Source: Planctomycetia bacterium
Lineage (GTDB): Bacteria; Planctomycetota; Planctomycetia; Pirellulales; JACPPG01
Length of the DNA stretch: 64,000 nt
Assembly (NCBI GenBank): GCA_016191115.1
Contig: JACPPG010000047.1
Location: forward strand, 1 to 64,000
Reading direction: 5' to 3'
Each line of letters begins with the position of its first letter. The first letter of the stretch is position 1. The notes below the pieces were generated by a model. That model saw nothing but the letters and a program-made list of their open reading frames with translations, had not been told where the DNA came from and did no database searches. This document shows, piece after piece, positions 23,770 to 35,700 of this stretch. Both the position numbers and the translations under genes were made by a program.

Positions 23770-24711
23770 ATGACTCCCGAGCTGCACAGCCTGGTCGGCG
23801 AGCTGGAAGCGAACATTGCCAAGGTTGTTCTTGGCAAGCCGCGGGTGATCCGTCTGTGCGTCGTGGCCCTGCTGTCCGGCGAGCACGTCCTTTTGGAGGA
23901 CGTGCCGGGCGTCGGCAAAACGCTGGCCGGCAAGGCGTTGGCAAAGAGCATCGACGCCAAGTTCTGCCGGATTCAATTCACTCCGGACCTTCTTCCGGGG
24001 GATATCGTCGGCTCAAGCGTCTTTGACGGCAAGACCAGCGAGTTCTTCTTTAGCCAGGGGCCCGTGTTTGCCAACATCGTTCTGGCCGACGAGATCAATC
24101 GCACCACTCCCCGCACGCAAAGCGCGCTACTCGAGGCGATGAGCGACGGCCAGGTGTCGGTCGATGGCCAGACTTACCGGCTGCCGCGACCGTTCATGGT
24201 CATCGCCACGCAGAACCCGTTTGAGTTCGAGGGAACCTACCCGCTGCCCGAAAGCCAGCTCGATCGCTTCCTGTTGCAGACGAACATCGGGTATCCCGAT
24301 CGCGACGATGAGCTGCAGGTTCTGACGAGTCACCGCCGCGGCGAGCCGGTCGACTCGCTCACTCCGGTGCTCGACTGCCACCAGGTGATCGCCTTGCAGG
24401 AAGCCGTGCGGCAAGTGACGATCGACGAGACAATCCACCACTACCTTCTGGACTTAATCGAGGCCACGCGCAACAGCGACGACCTGCACGTCGGCGCAAG
24501 CACCCGCGGCGCATTGTGCTTGTACCGCGCCAGCCAGGCGCTGGCGCTCATCGAGGGCCGCGACTATGTCGTGCCCGACGACATCAAGCGTTTGGCCGTG
24601 CCCGTGCTCGCGCACCGGGTGATCACCAAGGGATATCTGCACGGGAACCAGCGGGGCGCGGTGGAGGTCATTATCCAGCGATTCGTCGACGACTTGCCCG
24701 TGCCCGGCTAG
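23770..24711 (+). CDS. MoxR-family AAA+ ATPase
   Basis: A 313-residue cytoplasmic AAA+ ATPase of the MoxR group, thought to act as a chaperone for metal or cofactor insertion or complex assembly. Walker A is in [16 protein letters not shown] (about 43-58); Walker B is [20 protein letters not shown]; sensor I is [20 protein letters not shown], then LDRF. ATG 23770 was chosen because the ATPase core starts soon after; upstream is repeat-like DNA. It heads the standard moxR-DUF58-transglutaminase block. Confidence 0.93.
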   Translation: MTPELHSLVGELEANIAKVVLGKPRVIRLCVVALLSGEHVLLEDVPGVGKTLAGKALAKSIDAKFCRIQFTPDLLPGDIVGSSVFDGKTSEFFFSQGPVFANIVLADEINRTTPRTQSALLEAMSDGQVSVDGQTYRLPRPFMVIATQNPFEFEGTYPLPESQLDRFLLQTNIGYPDRDDELQVLTSHRRGEPVDSLTPVLDCHQVIALQEAVRQVTIDETIHHYLLDLIEATRNSDDLHVGASTRGALCLYRASQALALIEGRDYVVPDDIKRLAVPVLAHRVITKGYLHGNQRGAVEVIIQRFVDDLPVPG

Positions 24712-24712
24712 C

Positions 24713-24804
24713 AGCCTGTTGAAGAAGGGGGACTGGCTCCGAGCCACGGGAAGTTCTCGGCCTTGGCAAACGGCGAGGTGCCTGTCCCCCTTTTTCGACA
24801 GGCT
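24713..24804. repeat. 92-bp palindromic element sharing the core of the MITE
   Basis: AGCCTGTTGAAGAAGGGGGA on the left is complementary to TCCCCCTTTTTCGACAGGCT on the right with two mismatches. Inside are GGGACTGGCTCCGAGC and GAGGTGCCTGTCCC, the same core as in the three MITE copies, although the ends differ. No direct-repeat flanks are evident. It begins one base after the moxR stop. Confidence 0.75.
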
Positions 24805-24849
24805 CGCAGCCGACTAGAACCTGATCTCGCGTAACGTGAGAGTGGACTC

Positions 24850-26031
24850 ATGCGGCGCCCACGTCTGCCGATTGTGACGCTCGAGGGGCTGATCTACCTG
24901 ACGATGGTCGGGTTCGTCCTGGCCGGTGCCCTGGTACGGCACATCAATCTGCTGTTGGCCCTGTTCGCGCTGATGGCGGGACTGCCGATCTTGAGTTGGC
25001 GGCTGGTGTGGGCCATGCTGCGCCGTTTGAGGGTTCAGCGCCGCCTGCCCAAGACCGTGGCGGCCGGCGATTTGTTGATGGTCCAGATCGAGGCCGCGAA
25101 TCATCGCCGCCGACTTCCGACTTGGGCCGTGACGGTCCACGACCAGATTCGCCGGCATGGCGCGACGCCGTTAGAACGTCCGATCGCCGCCAAGACGCTT
25201 TTCACGTACGTGCCGCCGGCGAGCACGAGCAAGCAGTCGTATCGCGGCCGGCTCATGCGCCGCGGGCGGTACGAGTTTGGCCCGCTGCGGATCGCGACGC
25301 GATTTCCGTTCGGCCTCATCAGCGCTTCGCTGGTGGTCGAGCAGCCGCAAACGCTGCTCGTGACGCCGCGGCTCGGCCGGCTGACTCGGCGGTGGCATCG
25401 GTTGCAGCAATCCTCCGATCTGGGGACGAGCAACGTCGAGCGGCGGCAGGGATTGCTGGAAGGAGACTTCTACGGTCTGCGCGAGTGGCGGAGGGGAGAT
25501 AGCCGACGGTGGATCCACTGGCGCACGAGCGCCCGTCGCCAGGCGCCAATGGTCCGGCAGTTTGAACGACAGCGCAACCAGGACCTGGCGGTGGTGATCG
25601 AGCTGTGGCAGCCCTCGCGCCCCGAGGAGGCGGACGAACAGAGCGTCGAGTTGGCGGTCAGTTTCGCCGCCTCGATCGTTTCGGACCTTTGCCGCCGTGG
25701 CGGCCGCACGTTGTGGGTGGCGACGGCGGCACAATCGCCGCGGTTCGACAGCGGCCCGGCTTCGCTGGCGTTGACGCGGGAGGTGATGGAGTCGCTCTCC
25801 GTGGCCGAAGCCACGAGCGACGATCCGTTGCCCGACGTGCTATCGAGCACCCTCGACGTCGTCCGGCCGGGCACCAATGCCATCGTTATCAGCACGCGTT
25901 CCGTGAACTGGGCCGATACCGAGCGCTTCCGCAAGCTGTGGTCAAGTCCACGCCAGCGGGCTTGGATCGGCCGGCTGCAATGCATCGACGTCACCCGGCC
26001 GGACCTGGCCGAGTATTTTGTGCCCGTTTAG
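24850..26031 (+). CDS. DUF58 domain protein
   Basis: A 393-residue membrane-anchored protein. Two hydrophobic segments (about 10-32 and 34-55) precede a beta-rich region and the DUF58 core, recognised by FYGLREWRRGDSRRWIHWRT near residue 215, with a VWA-like fold after it. DUF58 proteins are regularly encoded between MoxR ATPases and transglutaminases, as here, and are presumed partners of the ATPase. The RGRLMRRGRYEFGPLRIATR stretch is also typical. Function beyond this association is not established. Confidence 0.9.
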   Translation: MRRPRLPIVTLEGLIYLTMVGFVLAGALVRHINLLLALFALMAGLPILSWRLVWAMLRRLRVQRRLPKTVAAGDLLMVQIEAANHRRRLPTWAVTVHDQIRRHGATPLERPIAAKTLFTYVPPASTSKQSYRGRLMRRGRYEFGPLRIATRFPFGLISASLVVEQPQTLLVTPRLGRLTRRWHRLQQSSDLGTSNVERRQGLLEGDFYGLREWRRGDSRRWIHWRTSARRQAPMVRQFERQRNQDLAVVIELWQPSRPEEADEQSVELAVSFAASIVSDLCRRGGRTLWVATAAQSPRFDSGPASLALTREVMESLSVAEATSDDPLPDVLSSTLDVVRPGTNAIVISTRSVNWADTERFRKLWSSPRQRAWIGRLQCIDVTRPDLAEYFVPV

Positions 26032-26114
26032 GAGCGGCAGGCAAAACGGGGTAGGCGGTAGGTAGCTCGGACTGATCGTGCGCAACCTTTGGGCTTAGCA
26101 GGTACGACTCGTTT

Positions 26115-28475
26115 ATGCATCTCGAGCGCGTCTTGCAAATCGGCGTTGCCGGACTGGCGGCCTTGGCCACCGTGCTGTTGAGCATGGGGGAGCTGAACGC
26201 CGCGATCGGCCTGGCCGCGGTGACCGTGGCCGTGGCGAGCGTTTATCTGACGGATATCACGGGGTGGGTCCGCCTTAACCGTGTCACGGCGGACGTGGCC
26301 GGCGTCGCCGCCGCAGCGTTCGCGTTCTATCAATGGCAACGGGACTTGACCGAAGCCGGCCTTCTGGCGCTGGTGAACTTCGTCATCTACGTGCAGTTCA
26401 TCCTGCAGTTCAAGCACAAACGGATCGGCACCTACTGGCTGCTCGTGGTATTGAGCCTGATGCAAGTCGCCGTGGCGACCGCCTTGAACGAATCCTTGCT
26501 CTTTGGCCTTTTGCTGGTGGTGTACTTGTTTTCGGCTCTCGGCGTGCTGGTCGTGTTCTACCTTTATCGCGAGAGCAGCCGTGCCGCGGACGACGCGATC
26601 GACGAGCGGCTCACGGTCTTAGCCGCTGGGCCGAGTGGCTCGGCGCGTTGGCCCGTGGCGCCGCAAGTCGCGGTGTTTACGGGCCACACGACGGTTCCGC
26701 GGGCGGACGAGACGTTGAACCGTCCGCTCGCGCGGCTGGTGGTCGGCGCCGGCGGCACGACGCTGGCGCTGGCCAGCGTGTTGTTCTTGGCTATCCCGCG
26801 CGTCGAGCGGGCGTCGTGGCGGGGAACCGAGGATGGGCCGGTGCAGCGGGTCGTGGGATTCTCGAATGAAGTCGAGCTTGGCGAGCTGGGCGCGGTAAGC
26901 GAAAGCCCCGAGGAGGTCATGCAGGTATGGTTGAAGAACCCCGACACGCACCAGCCGATCGAGATGGTCGACGAGCCGCTGTTTCGCGGCGTGGCCCTGA
27001 CAGCGTACGCGAACCGCAAGTGGAGCCAGGGACAACATCAACCGCGAACGCAGCGCGTCAGATCGCGGCCCCCGCCGCAAGGCGCGCCGGTCGTCAAGCA
27101 ACACTTCGTCGTGCAGCCGCTGGACACGAACGTCCTGTTTTCCCTGTATCCCTGGTTCAGCTCGGTGACTAGCGATGAGCTCATTTGGGACAGTCGCGAT
27201 GAGCAGATTTCTCGCCGCGGCGGCGCCGGCCGAGTCATTGAGTACGACATGCTCACCACGGGCATCGTCGATCGCCGCTTGAAACCAATCGTGCCCGTCT
27301 TACGGCCCCCAAGCCAAGAAGATATCGAGCGATTGCTGGCCCTTCCCGAGGTGGTCGAAGGGCGCGATCCCTTGGCGGGGATGAGGGCGCTGGCCGAAAA
27401 AATCATCGGCGACATTCCCGCCGACAATCCTCTCGAACGCGCCCGCCGGCTCAACAACTATCTCCGCGACCCGACCAACTTCCGCTATTCGCTCGACGCC
27501 GTGGCCCGCGACACGATGCTCGATCCCGTCGAGGATTTTGTCACCGGCAATCGCGTCGGACATTGCGAGTACTTCGCCAGCGCGCTGGCGCTGATGCTGC
27601 GCGCGGTCGGCGTCCCCTCGCGATTGGCGATCGGCTTCAAGGGGGGCGAGTGGATGGGCGGTTATTATCAGGTCCGCGCCTTGCACGCGCACGCATGGGT
27701 CGAGGTCTATCTTCCGCCCGAGGCCGTGCCCGCCGGCGAGCTTCCCGCGACCAGCGAGAACGGCGGCTGGCTGATCCTCGACCCAACCGCCAGCGGACCC
27801 GGCGCCGCCGCCACGAGCACGACCGACTACCTCATCCAGAACCTGCGCGGATACATCACCGCCGCCCGCGCGATCTGGCGAAGTTACGTGTTGGGCATGG
27901 ACCACGATCGTCAGCAGACCGCGATCTACGAGCCGATTGTCGAGGGCGTCGTCGCCTTCGCCACGGGCGCCACCAATCGAGAGTACTGGCGAAACTTCTT
28001 CGGCAAACTTGCCAACCTGGTCAGCCCCGCCTACTGGGGTCTGGCCAACGGCGGTTGGTTCAGTTGGCGCGGGGCGCTGGCGGCCATCGTTATCATGCTC
28101 GTCTTCCTGTCGCTGTTCTACGCCGCGCGGGCCATCGTGCGGCTGGTGTGGCGCAGAGCCCGGGCGGCCGACACCGACGCCGAACGCCGCACGGGCGGCG
28201 TCGAGTTCTATCGACGCCTGGAAAATCTCCTCGCGCATCACGACTTCGTTCGCGGCGCCAGCCAGACGCAGCGCGAGTTCGCGCTGGCCGTCGGCGGGCA
28301 GCTCGCCGAGAGCGCGCACACCAAGCGCGCGGCGCCGCTGCCCCGCCACCTGGTCGAGAGCTTCTACCGCGTCCGCTTCGGCGGCCGCACCCTGGACACA
28401 CAGGAAGCCGTCGCGGTAGAAAGAGCCCTCGTGGAACTGGCCGCCGTGCTGGACGAGGGACGACGAAGCAGCTAG
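26115..28475 (+). CDS. TgpA-type membrane transglutaminase
   Basis: A 786-residue protein with a DUF3488-like membrane domain: about six hydrophobic segments between residues 5 and 150, then one at about 208-227. A transglutaminase-like cysteine protease domain follows at about 440-560, with triad Cys484 (GHCEYFASALALMLRAVGVP), His526 (LHAHAWVEVY) and Asp556 (LILDPT). Another membrane segment lies near 655-670 and a DUF4129-like cytoplasmic tail ends the protein. This is the TgpA architecture. With the upstream MoxR and DUF58 genes it probably forms one envelope-associated system. Substrate unknown. Confidence 0.9.
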   Translation: MHLERVLQIGVAGLAALATVLLSMGELNAAIGLAAVTVAVASVYLTDITGWVRLNRVTADVAGVAAAAFAFYQWQRDLTEAGLLALVNFVIYVQFILQFKHKRIGTYWLLVVLSLMQVAVATALNESLLFGLLLVVYLFSALGVLVVFYLYRESSRAADDAIDERLTVLAAGPSGSARWPVAPQVAVFTGHTTVPRADETLNRPLARLVVGAGGTTLALASVLFLAIPRVERASWRGTEDGPVQRVVGFSNEVELGELGAVSESPEEVMQVWLKNPDTHQPIEMVDEPLFRGVALTAYANRKWSQGQHQPRTQRVRSRPPPQGAPVVKQHFVVQPLDTNVLFSLYPWFSSVTSDELIWDSRDEQISRRGGAGRVIEYDMLTTGIVDRRLKPIVPVLRPPSQEDIERLLALPEVVEGRDPLAGMRALAEKIIGDIPADNPLERARRLNNYLRDPTNFRYSLDAVARDTMLDPVEDFVTGNRVGHCEYFASALALMLRAVGVPSRLAIGFKGGEWMGGYYQVRALHAHAWVEVYLPPEAVPAGELPATSENGGWLILDPTASGPGAAATSTTDYLIQNLRGYITAARAIWRSYVLGMDHDRQQTAIYEPIVEGVVAFATGATNREYWRNFFGKLANLVSPAYWGLANGGWFSWRGALAAIVIMLVFLSLFYAARAIVRLVWRRARAADTDAERRTGGVEFYRRLENLLAHHDFVRGASQTQREFALAVGGQLAESAHTKRAAPLPRHLVESFYRVRFGGRTLDTQEAVAVERALVELAAVLDEGRRSS

Positions 28476-28629
28476 CGGCTGGCAACCAGCCGGCGCCGCA
28501 GCCCGTCCCCCGGCTGGTCGATCGGCCGCGGTCGCCGTGTGGCCGCGGCCGCAAACCCCTGCTGCGTCGTGTACTTGCTTCGTTCCTAGTCGCCTTTCCG
28601 TACCTCCGCGTGTCCGTGGTGATTCCTCC

Positions 28630-29658
28630 ATGAAAATCGGTTTGATCGGCTACCAGGGCTCGGGCAAGAGCACGCTCTTCGAATGGCTGACCGGCGTGCC
28701 GGCCGATCCGGCCCAGGCCCACACCGGCCAAACCGCCATGGCGCCCGTGCCCGAGCCGCGCGTCGACGAGCTCGCCAAGATCTATCACCCCAAGAAGCTC
28801 ACCTACGCGGCGCTCGAGATCGTCGATACGCCGGGCCTCAATCGGTCGCACGAGGGGAACGCCCAGCGGCTGGGCCTGCTGCGCGACACGGGGGCGCTCG
28901 TGATGGTGGTGGCGGCGTTCGGCGGCGCCTCGCCGCAGGCCGACCTGGCGCGCTTTCAGGAAGACCTGCTCTTGGCCGACATGGAGATCGTGGCCGGCCG
29001 CATCGACCGGCTGCGCGACAGCGTCAAAAAGCCCCGCCCCAACCGCGAGCAGGAGATGGCCGAGATCGACACGCTCGCCGGCGTGCTGGCGGCGATGGAG
29101 GCCGGAAAGCCGCTCGCCGAGTCGGCCATGAGCGACGAGCAGCTCAAGGCCACCCGCAGCTTTCGCCTGCTCACCGAGAAGCCGGCCCTGGTGATCCTCA
29201 ACCTAGCCGACGACGAGCCGGACCCGGCGGCGCGGGCACGCGCGATCGGCGGCGACCGGCCCGCGCTGGCCATCCGCGTCGGCCTGGCGCGCGAGCTGAC
29301 GCGGCTCTCGCCCGAGGACCGCGCCGAGTTCGAGCGCGACATGGGCATCGACCCGGCAGAGCGGAATCGCGTGCTGCGAACGATCCTCGACGTATCGGGC
29401 CAGATGCTCTACTTCACCGCCGGCGAGAAAGAGGTCCGCACCTGGATGCTCCGCAAAGGAGGCACCGCCCTCGAGGCCGCCGACAACGTCCACAGCGACC
29501 TGGCGCGCGGGTTCATCCGCGCCGAAGTGATGACCTGCCGCGACCTGCTCCGCCTGGGCAGCGAGCGCGAAGTGAAAGCCCACAACCTCGTCCGCCAAGA
29601 GCCGAAGGACTACATCGTCGCCGATGACGACATCCTGAACATCAAGTTCAGTGTTTGA
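28630..29658 (+). CDS. Divergent YchF/Obg-like GTPase or ATPase
   Basis: A 342-residue P-loop protein of the YchF group. G1 is GYQGSGKST (7-15) instead of the usual GxPNVGKST; G3 is DTPG at 66-69. The G4 position reads NLADDEPD, not NKxD, as expected in YchF, which prefers ATP. The C-terminal TGS domain is recognisable: MLYFTAGEKEVRTWMLRKGG, HSDLARGFIRAEV and KDYIVADDDILNIKFSV. The coiled-coil middle is short. It looks like a planctomycete paralogue rather than the housekeeping YchF. Start ATG 28630. Confidence 0.8.
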   Translation: MKIGLIGYQGSGKSTLFEWLTGVPADPAQAHTGQTAMAPVPEPRVDELAKIYHPKKLTYAALEIVDTPGLNRSHEGNAQRLGLLRDTGALVMVVAAFGGASPQADLARFQEDLLLADMEIVAGRIDRLRDSVKKPRPNREQEMAEIDTLAGVLAAMEAGKPLAESAMSDEQLKATRSFRLLTEKPALVILNLADDEPDPAARARAIGGDRPALAIRVGLARELTRLSPEDRAEFERDMGIDPAERNRVLRTILDVSGQMLYFTAGEKEVRTWMLRKGGTALEAADNVHSDLARGFIRAEVMTCRDLLRLGSEREVKAHNLVRQEPKDYIVADDDILNIKFSV

Positions 29659-29662
29659 GGAA

Positions 29663-29786
29663 AGCGACTAGCAACTAGCAATTAGCCAGAGGGATGAAGA
29701 AGCGGGCGCTAGAGCTAACTCCGGCTAATTGCTAGTCGCTAGTCGCTAGTTGCCAGTCGCTAGTTGCTAGTCGCAGTTGTTAGTCG
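29663..29786. repeat. CTAGCAACTAGC repeat palindrome between convergent genes
   Basis: AGCGACTAGCAACTAGCAAT on the left faces GGCTAATTGCTAGTCGCTAG and further CTAGTCG units on the right. It fills the gap between the ychF-like gene and the giant pseudopilin gene, ending at its stop codon. Related sequence is at 36305-36350. Confidence 0.7.
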
Positions 29787-29787
29787 C

Positions 29788-32700
29788 TTACTCTATGAAC
29801 CTCTCGAGCAGGATGCCGCGGTCGACGTTGTGATTCTCGCCGCGTTCGAAGCCGACGGGTATCGAGCGGTCGTACATGTAGAAGGCACGATGCCGCTTGA
29901 TATCGCCCGTGTCGCTCCCCAACTCGCGTCCAAGGACCCAGCCATCGGGATACTTCTTGGGCGCATCGGCATCGACCGACACACTGGGCGCCGGCGTGAC
30001 CTCGAAATACCCGACCGTGATCCAGATGGAATACACGTTGGATCGCGTGGTCAAAAGATTGTCGAGGCGGCGATAGGCCTGATAGGCGAAATAGGGGTTG
30101 CGGGCCGGCTCGTCGAACAAGCCGGTGCCGTCCGCCCAGGTCAGGTTTGTGGGAGTTGTCGGCCCGCGATACTTCAATAGTGGGAAAAGGGCGTTGTTTG
30201 CGGTAGAGCGAAATAGGGTCGACTCGATCTCGCGCTCGCGCGTCGTCGCGGGCGTGTACCGCATCCCCGCGAGAGGCACGAGCGTATTGCCCGCGTACGT
30301 CCGAAACGGCTGGAGGAGCGTTGGGATCGGAGGGGGTTGAAGCGCGATGATGTTGGAAAGCGGCTGCTTTGGATATCCGTATTGGTCGAGCGGAGACGCA
30401 CCGCCGCCGACGGGATTGGTCGCGGTGCCGAAACCCGCGCGGCGTGTAGACACTAACTCCCACAAAGCCCGCCAGGGTGGATAAGAACCCAAGTTGGGGC
30501 TCGCCTGATTGTCAATGATCCCCTGCAACACGAAGGGATCGAAGATCGTGTTGATATTTACCTTTCCCGGGTCGCGATGACGCGACACACTGTTGAACGG
30601 TGGATGAAATCGATGGGGGCCCGTTCCTGGGCCCGTGGCGCGTGGTGGCAGCCAGGTCGCGGTGCCAGTAAAACGCGACGGAACCTGCAAATACTCCATG
30701 AACCGGTACAGATTTGCCGACGGTTGCGGTGTCCCGCCGGTATAATCCGGCGAGTCGAACAAATTCGGCAAGTAGCCGAACTCGGCCGGTGGAAGAATCT
30801 GCGTTGTAGTGTCGTATTTGATGCCATATGGATCGAACGCGGGTACACTGGCTACCGACAGCGTCGCTTCACTTAACAGTCCGGCGGGGCTCGAGGTTGG
30901 CACGAGCATCAATTCCTTGGAACTGACGTATGGCCGATCGTTCCACGTCAGCCACGGAAATGGCAACGTGGGATCGCCACGGTACTCGCCGGCATTCACC
31001 ACCGCGATGGTGTTGGGCATAGCGGTCGTCGCATCCGAGGCGGTGAATCGATTCAACCAGGGCGACTCTGCATTCAGGTTTCCGAACTCGTCATTAAGGT
31101 AACCTAGCGTGCTGCCGACCGTGCCCGGGGGGTCGGTTGGCGCCTTCATCGGGATGGGGTTTGCGGCCGTACCGTTGACAGGATCGGTACGCGGGCCGTT
31201 TGTCATGTCTCGTGCGTACTGGTACCAAGGGTTGTTGTCCTTAGTCGGGTCCGTCGGCGTCGGGGCACGGCGACGCGTGTCGAATTTGAACGCCGCCGCC
31301 GCCATGGCGGGAAACTCCTCATTGCCACCGGTCGGCGCGAGGCCTTTCTCGCTGTTGTAGGTCGTCAGATCGACGGGCATTTCGTCCACGATGATGTACG
31401 GATTCGCCTCGCGATCCCAGGGCAGCAGGGGATTCGCTAGCCGCTGCAAATACACGGTCGTGTAGCGGAGGATCGTTTTATCGGAATCCGTCCCGATGAT
31501 TTCGCTCTGCCGCTGGATATCGTCTGGCTCCACTTGACTGAAAACCGCGGTTGCACTTTTGTCTTCGTCGTAGGGTGCATCGGGGATCCCGATCGGATCA
31601 CTCTGGTCGTAGTAAGCGTTTTCGTTATCGAGCTGCGCCGGCGCGAGCACCTTCTTTACTTTGCTCATCGCCGCATTTCCTGGAACCGGGTATCCAAGAT
31701 TCGGCTCCGACACGCTGAACCGTAACGTCCGTTGCGGAACCGTCCCGTCATCCGCCTGGGTCGTGATCGACACGATGGGGATGTTGATCACTGGTTTCAG
31801 ATCCGCGCTATTGGCATAGGCGCCGAGTGCTTGAGCGGTGATATCGTTCCACACGGTCACCGTCGGCGACAGAGCGATGCGCCGCGGATAATAGTTCGTG
31901 AGGGCTGTTTCCGATGCTGCTCCGTTCGGCGGGGTGTCTTTCGACCGGTCGCGTATCCCTAAATGAGTGACCATCTGCGCGGGAGCGCCGGCGGGAGCGT
32001 ACGGGTCCGCCGTTGCTGGCCCGCCAGGACCGATCAGGGCATAGTGGTTTGGAGGTACGACGGGCACGGTTCCAGGAGCCGCGAAGCGACGGGTGGGTAG
32101 CTCATCAAACTGAATCGGGGGAACGACGGGCGTGAAATACAAGACGCGGTCAATCTCGTTGGGCGGAAGGACCGGCATCCTCGGCACCGGCCTCACCGGT
32201 TGCGGGGATGTACGACCTATTTGCGCCGCGGCGGGGAATGTGACCGGCAGGGGCAACGTGTATTGTTTGGGAGTTACGCGGCGGGCCACGGCGATCCGCC
32301 AAACAGGCGCATTGGACAGTTGCGCCGCCAGATTGACGCCGAATTGCTGAGCGCCGGTCGCCGCATCAGTAAACGAGACAGGGGCGTAAAGATCGCGTGG
32401 CACAACGCCCGGAATGTCGGCCCCAGCGTTGCCGCCGATCACAAACGGCGGGTTGGGATTGAATAGCTCAATGAAAAGGGAACCCTGCGGCCGGCGGACC
32501 TGGTCGAAATCGTCATCCTTGCCGCTCATTGGCGAGCGGTCGACGGGTTGGCGCGTTGTGTCTTTGTTGGTGTCGCGCGAGCGCCGATCGTGCGTGGCCA
32601 TGATCTCGGTCAATAGCAGCTCAGGCCGCTCGCAGCCCCACACGAGGCCACGCCACGGCTGAACATCATCCGCGCTTGTCACAAGTGGAGTGCTTGATGC

Positions 32701-35700
32701 AACAAGACCGTCGACGTTCCACGTGTTGGCGGAAGGGGGCGTAGCGTCGTCGACAAACGGACTAATGTCAAACTCGAACGGCGTCATGATCGAGTCGGGA
32801 TCGCGGAAATCGACGATGTTGATCGCCCACTGGGCGAACCAGTACGCGGTATCAGCGGGCTTTCCGGGAAACCCGTCTCCATCGACGTCGACCTGCACTT
32901 GGAACTGATCGTCTTTCAAGAGCATCATCAGCACGTAGAGGTGGCGCGCCAGGTTCTGCCGCGCGAGCAGGTCGCCCGCCCCGTCATTCGGCGTTCCGTC
33001 GTCATTGAGATCGAGCTGCACGGCCGTCGGGCTCGACGTGTTGTCCAGGGAAATCCACGCGGCTTCGTTCTCTCCGGGCTCGTCCACGAAGAGGTTACTG
33101 TTGTCGTCGCGCCCGTTCCCAACGGGCCGGTTGATGTTCATTTTTTCGCCGCCCGCAAGGTCCGGCGAAACGAGTAGCGCGATCGAAGCGTCGAGATTCG
33201 CCGGCACAGGTTTCACGGGGGGCCTAAGCGAATCCGCGATAATCCTCGCTCGCACCAACTGCGTGATGTTGCTGTCGAACATCGACGGGACTTTTGCCGG
33301 GGTTTGTGGCGGGTTCGTCGCCGCGGCGGCGGCCGCGAACAACTGGCCGGCCAACTCCGGCGACGTGAAGATGGTGTTTGGGCTCGGCACGTCGAAACTG
33401 CCCCAAGTCACGAGATTCGGCATCTGCGCCAGCTCGGGGAAGTTGGGATACCGCGCAGCGCCTCTGGGCTGCGGATTGGTGAATGCGTTGGGCGCCAACC
33501 GCAACAGGCGGTCGGGCAGGGTCGACGCGTCAGAATCATACGGCCGAAGGACCCGCTCCACCTCCGCCGGCGTGAACGGGGCGTCTATCGTATCGACCTG
33601 GCTCGCTGACAAAGCATTCGGTGCCCAGTTAACAAAGGGGGACGTGTTGGCGCGGTAGCCGCCGTGAGGCGCATTGAGCGACAGGTCCAACTCGTACGCA
33701 TCGTCGACTGTCTCGTCGCGCTCGCCCCAGCCGCGCACGCCCCTCTGCGTTGGGTTCGCGAGGCCGGCAAAGTCAAGAAACATCGGCTGGCCGCGCAGGT
33801 CGAGCGCCATCATGCCGGTGCCATTCAGGTCGGGGGGCGTTCCAAAGCCGCTGGCCGGCACGGTGTTGTCGAACTGATAGGGTGGGTACGTGCCTTGATA
33901 CGGTTGCGTCGCTGGTAGGCGCGGACCACGAATATACCAATCTGTGTACTGCGGAAATGCACCCAGGGCGCCCGGCGGCGCCGTTCCAGTGCAATAGAGG
34001 CTTGGGTAGCCGAGCTCGCCGATCCAGTTGAGCGGATCGTCCATGCGCGATATCCCTGGGCCGGGCAGCTTCGTCAAATCGAACGTCTCGGGGCCGACAT
34101 TGAGCAGGCCGGCCGCCGCTGCACGGATCTCACCGTAGCGGCCATCTAGAAGCTGCGACGCGTCGCCACAGAGAAGGCGCTGCAAATCACCCGTCGGCAG
34201 GCTCCCTGTTACCACTGGCTCAAACAGCGGGTGAAGGCTGATCTCCGGCGGTCCGTAACCCTGGCCCATATGAAGGATGTACGGTTGCGGAATGGGTGGC
34301 GGGGGGAAACCCGGCGTAGGGGGCTTTGTCCCACGATCGAACGCGAACGGGGCAGCAACCGAGTCAAAGCGAGACGCGCTTGATGGCGGCGGAATCTGTT
34401 CGCGGCTGCCGTGCGCGTTCAGGTTCAGCTTGCCGTCCATGTCGATACACAGGATGGCAAACATCGGCTTGTAGCGCCGCCCGTCGGGCGCCGTCTGCAC
34501 CGGCATACCCAGGTCCACCCAGATGCTGTCCGGCTGGCCGTCGCCGTCGTTGTCGACGTCCCAATTCGGGCCAAGCAGGGTCATCGGTGGAAAGTTGGGA
34601 TTCTCATCCGAAAACACCAGCGGGCGAAGCACGATCTTGCGGAGCAAGGCCCGCGCTAGCTGATAGTTCGGGCTACTACTGTCCCCCGCGTCCGTGAGCA
34701 AATCGTTGCCCATGCCGCCATACACCTGTTGCTTCCAGCGCAGGTTCCAATAGTTCACCAATTCCGGCCGGTGCAGCGAAGGCAGCAGCGTCACGAGGCT
34801 CCCGGGCGGAGGGTTGGCAAGGGGGTTTAATCCGGGCGACCAGACCCGCATCGCCAGGATCATGTTCTGGTAGTCGACGGCGTCGTAATCCTCGTTCGCG
34901 CCGCCGGGGCCCGCCGGGTCGAGGTATTGCGTCAGCGCCGTCAGTGCCGCCAATTGCTGCGCGTTGTAGCTGGATCCGGTCGGCGGCTGGTCGCCTGTGT
35001 AAGGCGTGAATACTCCGCGACGATGATTCGGCAGCAGGGCGTACTGCAGGCCCAGCACGCGGTTCGGATTCGGGTTGTTGGCGGAGTATTTCGGCGTTTC
35101 GCTACTCGGGGTCGGGTCTATCCACGTCGTCGCATCCAACAACCGCGTAAACACGTCGGCCTGGTCGAGCGGTTGTATGTTTTGGTTAAACGACTGCGGC
35201 CGGAAGCCGAAGCCGGTGCCAGAGAATGCCTGGCCGTTGATCAGGAAGCGCGGGCCGAGGCTGCCGGTGGCGGTCGGGATGCGGCCGTCGAACGACATGA
35301 CCTGGAACGAGCTGACGCCGCCAGCGTACGTGTAGCCCACGATCCGCGAGCTCTGGCCGGCCAGATCGCCGTCGAGCATCGTGATCACCCGGCCGCTGTA
35401 GAAGCCGTACGTGGGATCGACCTCCGTCGAGCCGGGCGCTGCCGAGGGGGGAAAGAGATTCGGCACGGGCATTGTCGGCGGAGGCGTGTAGCCCACAGCC
35501 CATGGCTTCGGCGGCACAAAACTGCTCGTGAACGTGATGATCTCGCCGCCCGCGATCGGGCCCACCGAGTTCAGGTCGATCCGCCCGATCACGCTGCGAT
35601 GCCCGTACATGTCCTCTAACAGGCTGTGGGCGACCATCACGGAGTCGAGATTGCGCGGGCCGCGCACCACTTGCATCAAGGCGCGGTACAACAGCGACGA

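Noticed and set aside
24713..24804. 92-bp element considered as a fourth MITE copy
   Set aside because: The termini (AGCCTGTTGAA) and length differ and I could not find a direct-repeat flank, so it was kept as a separate family sharing a core.
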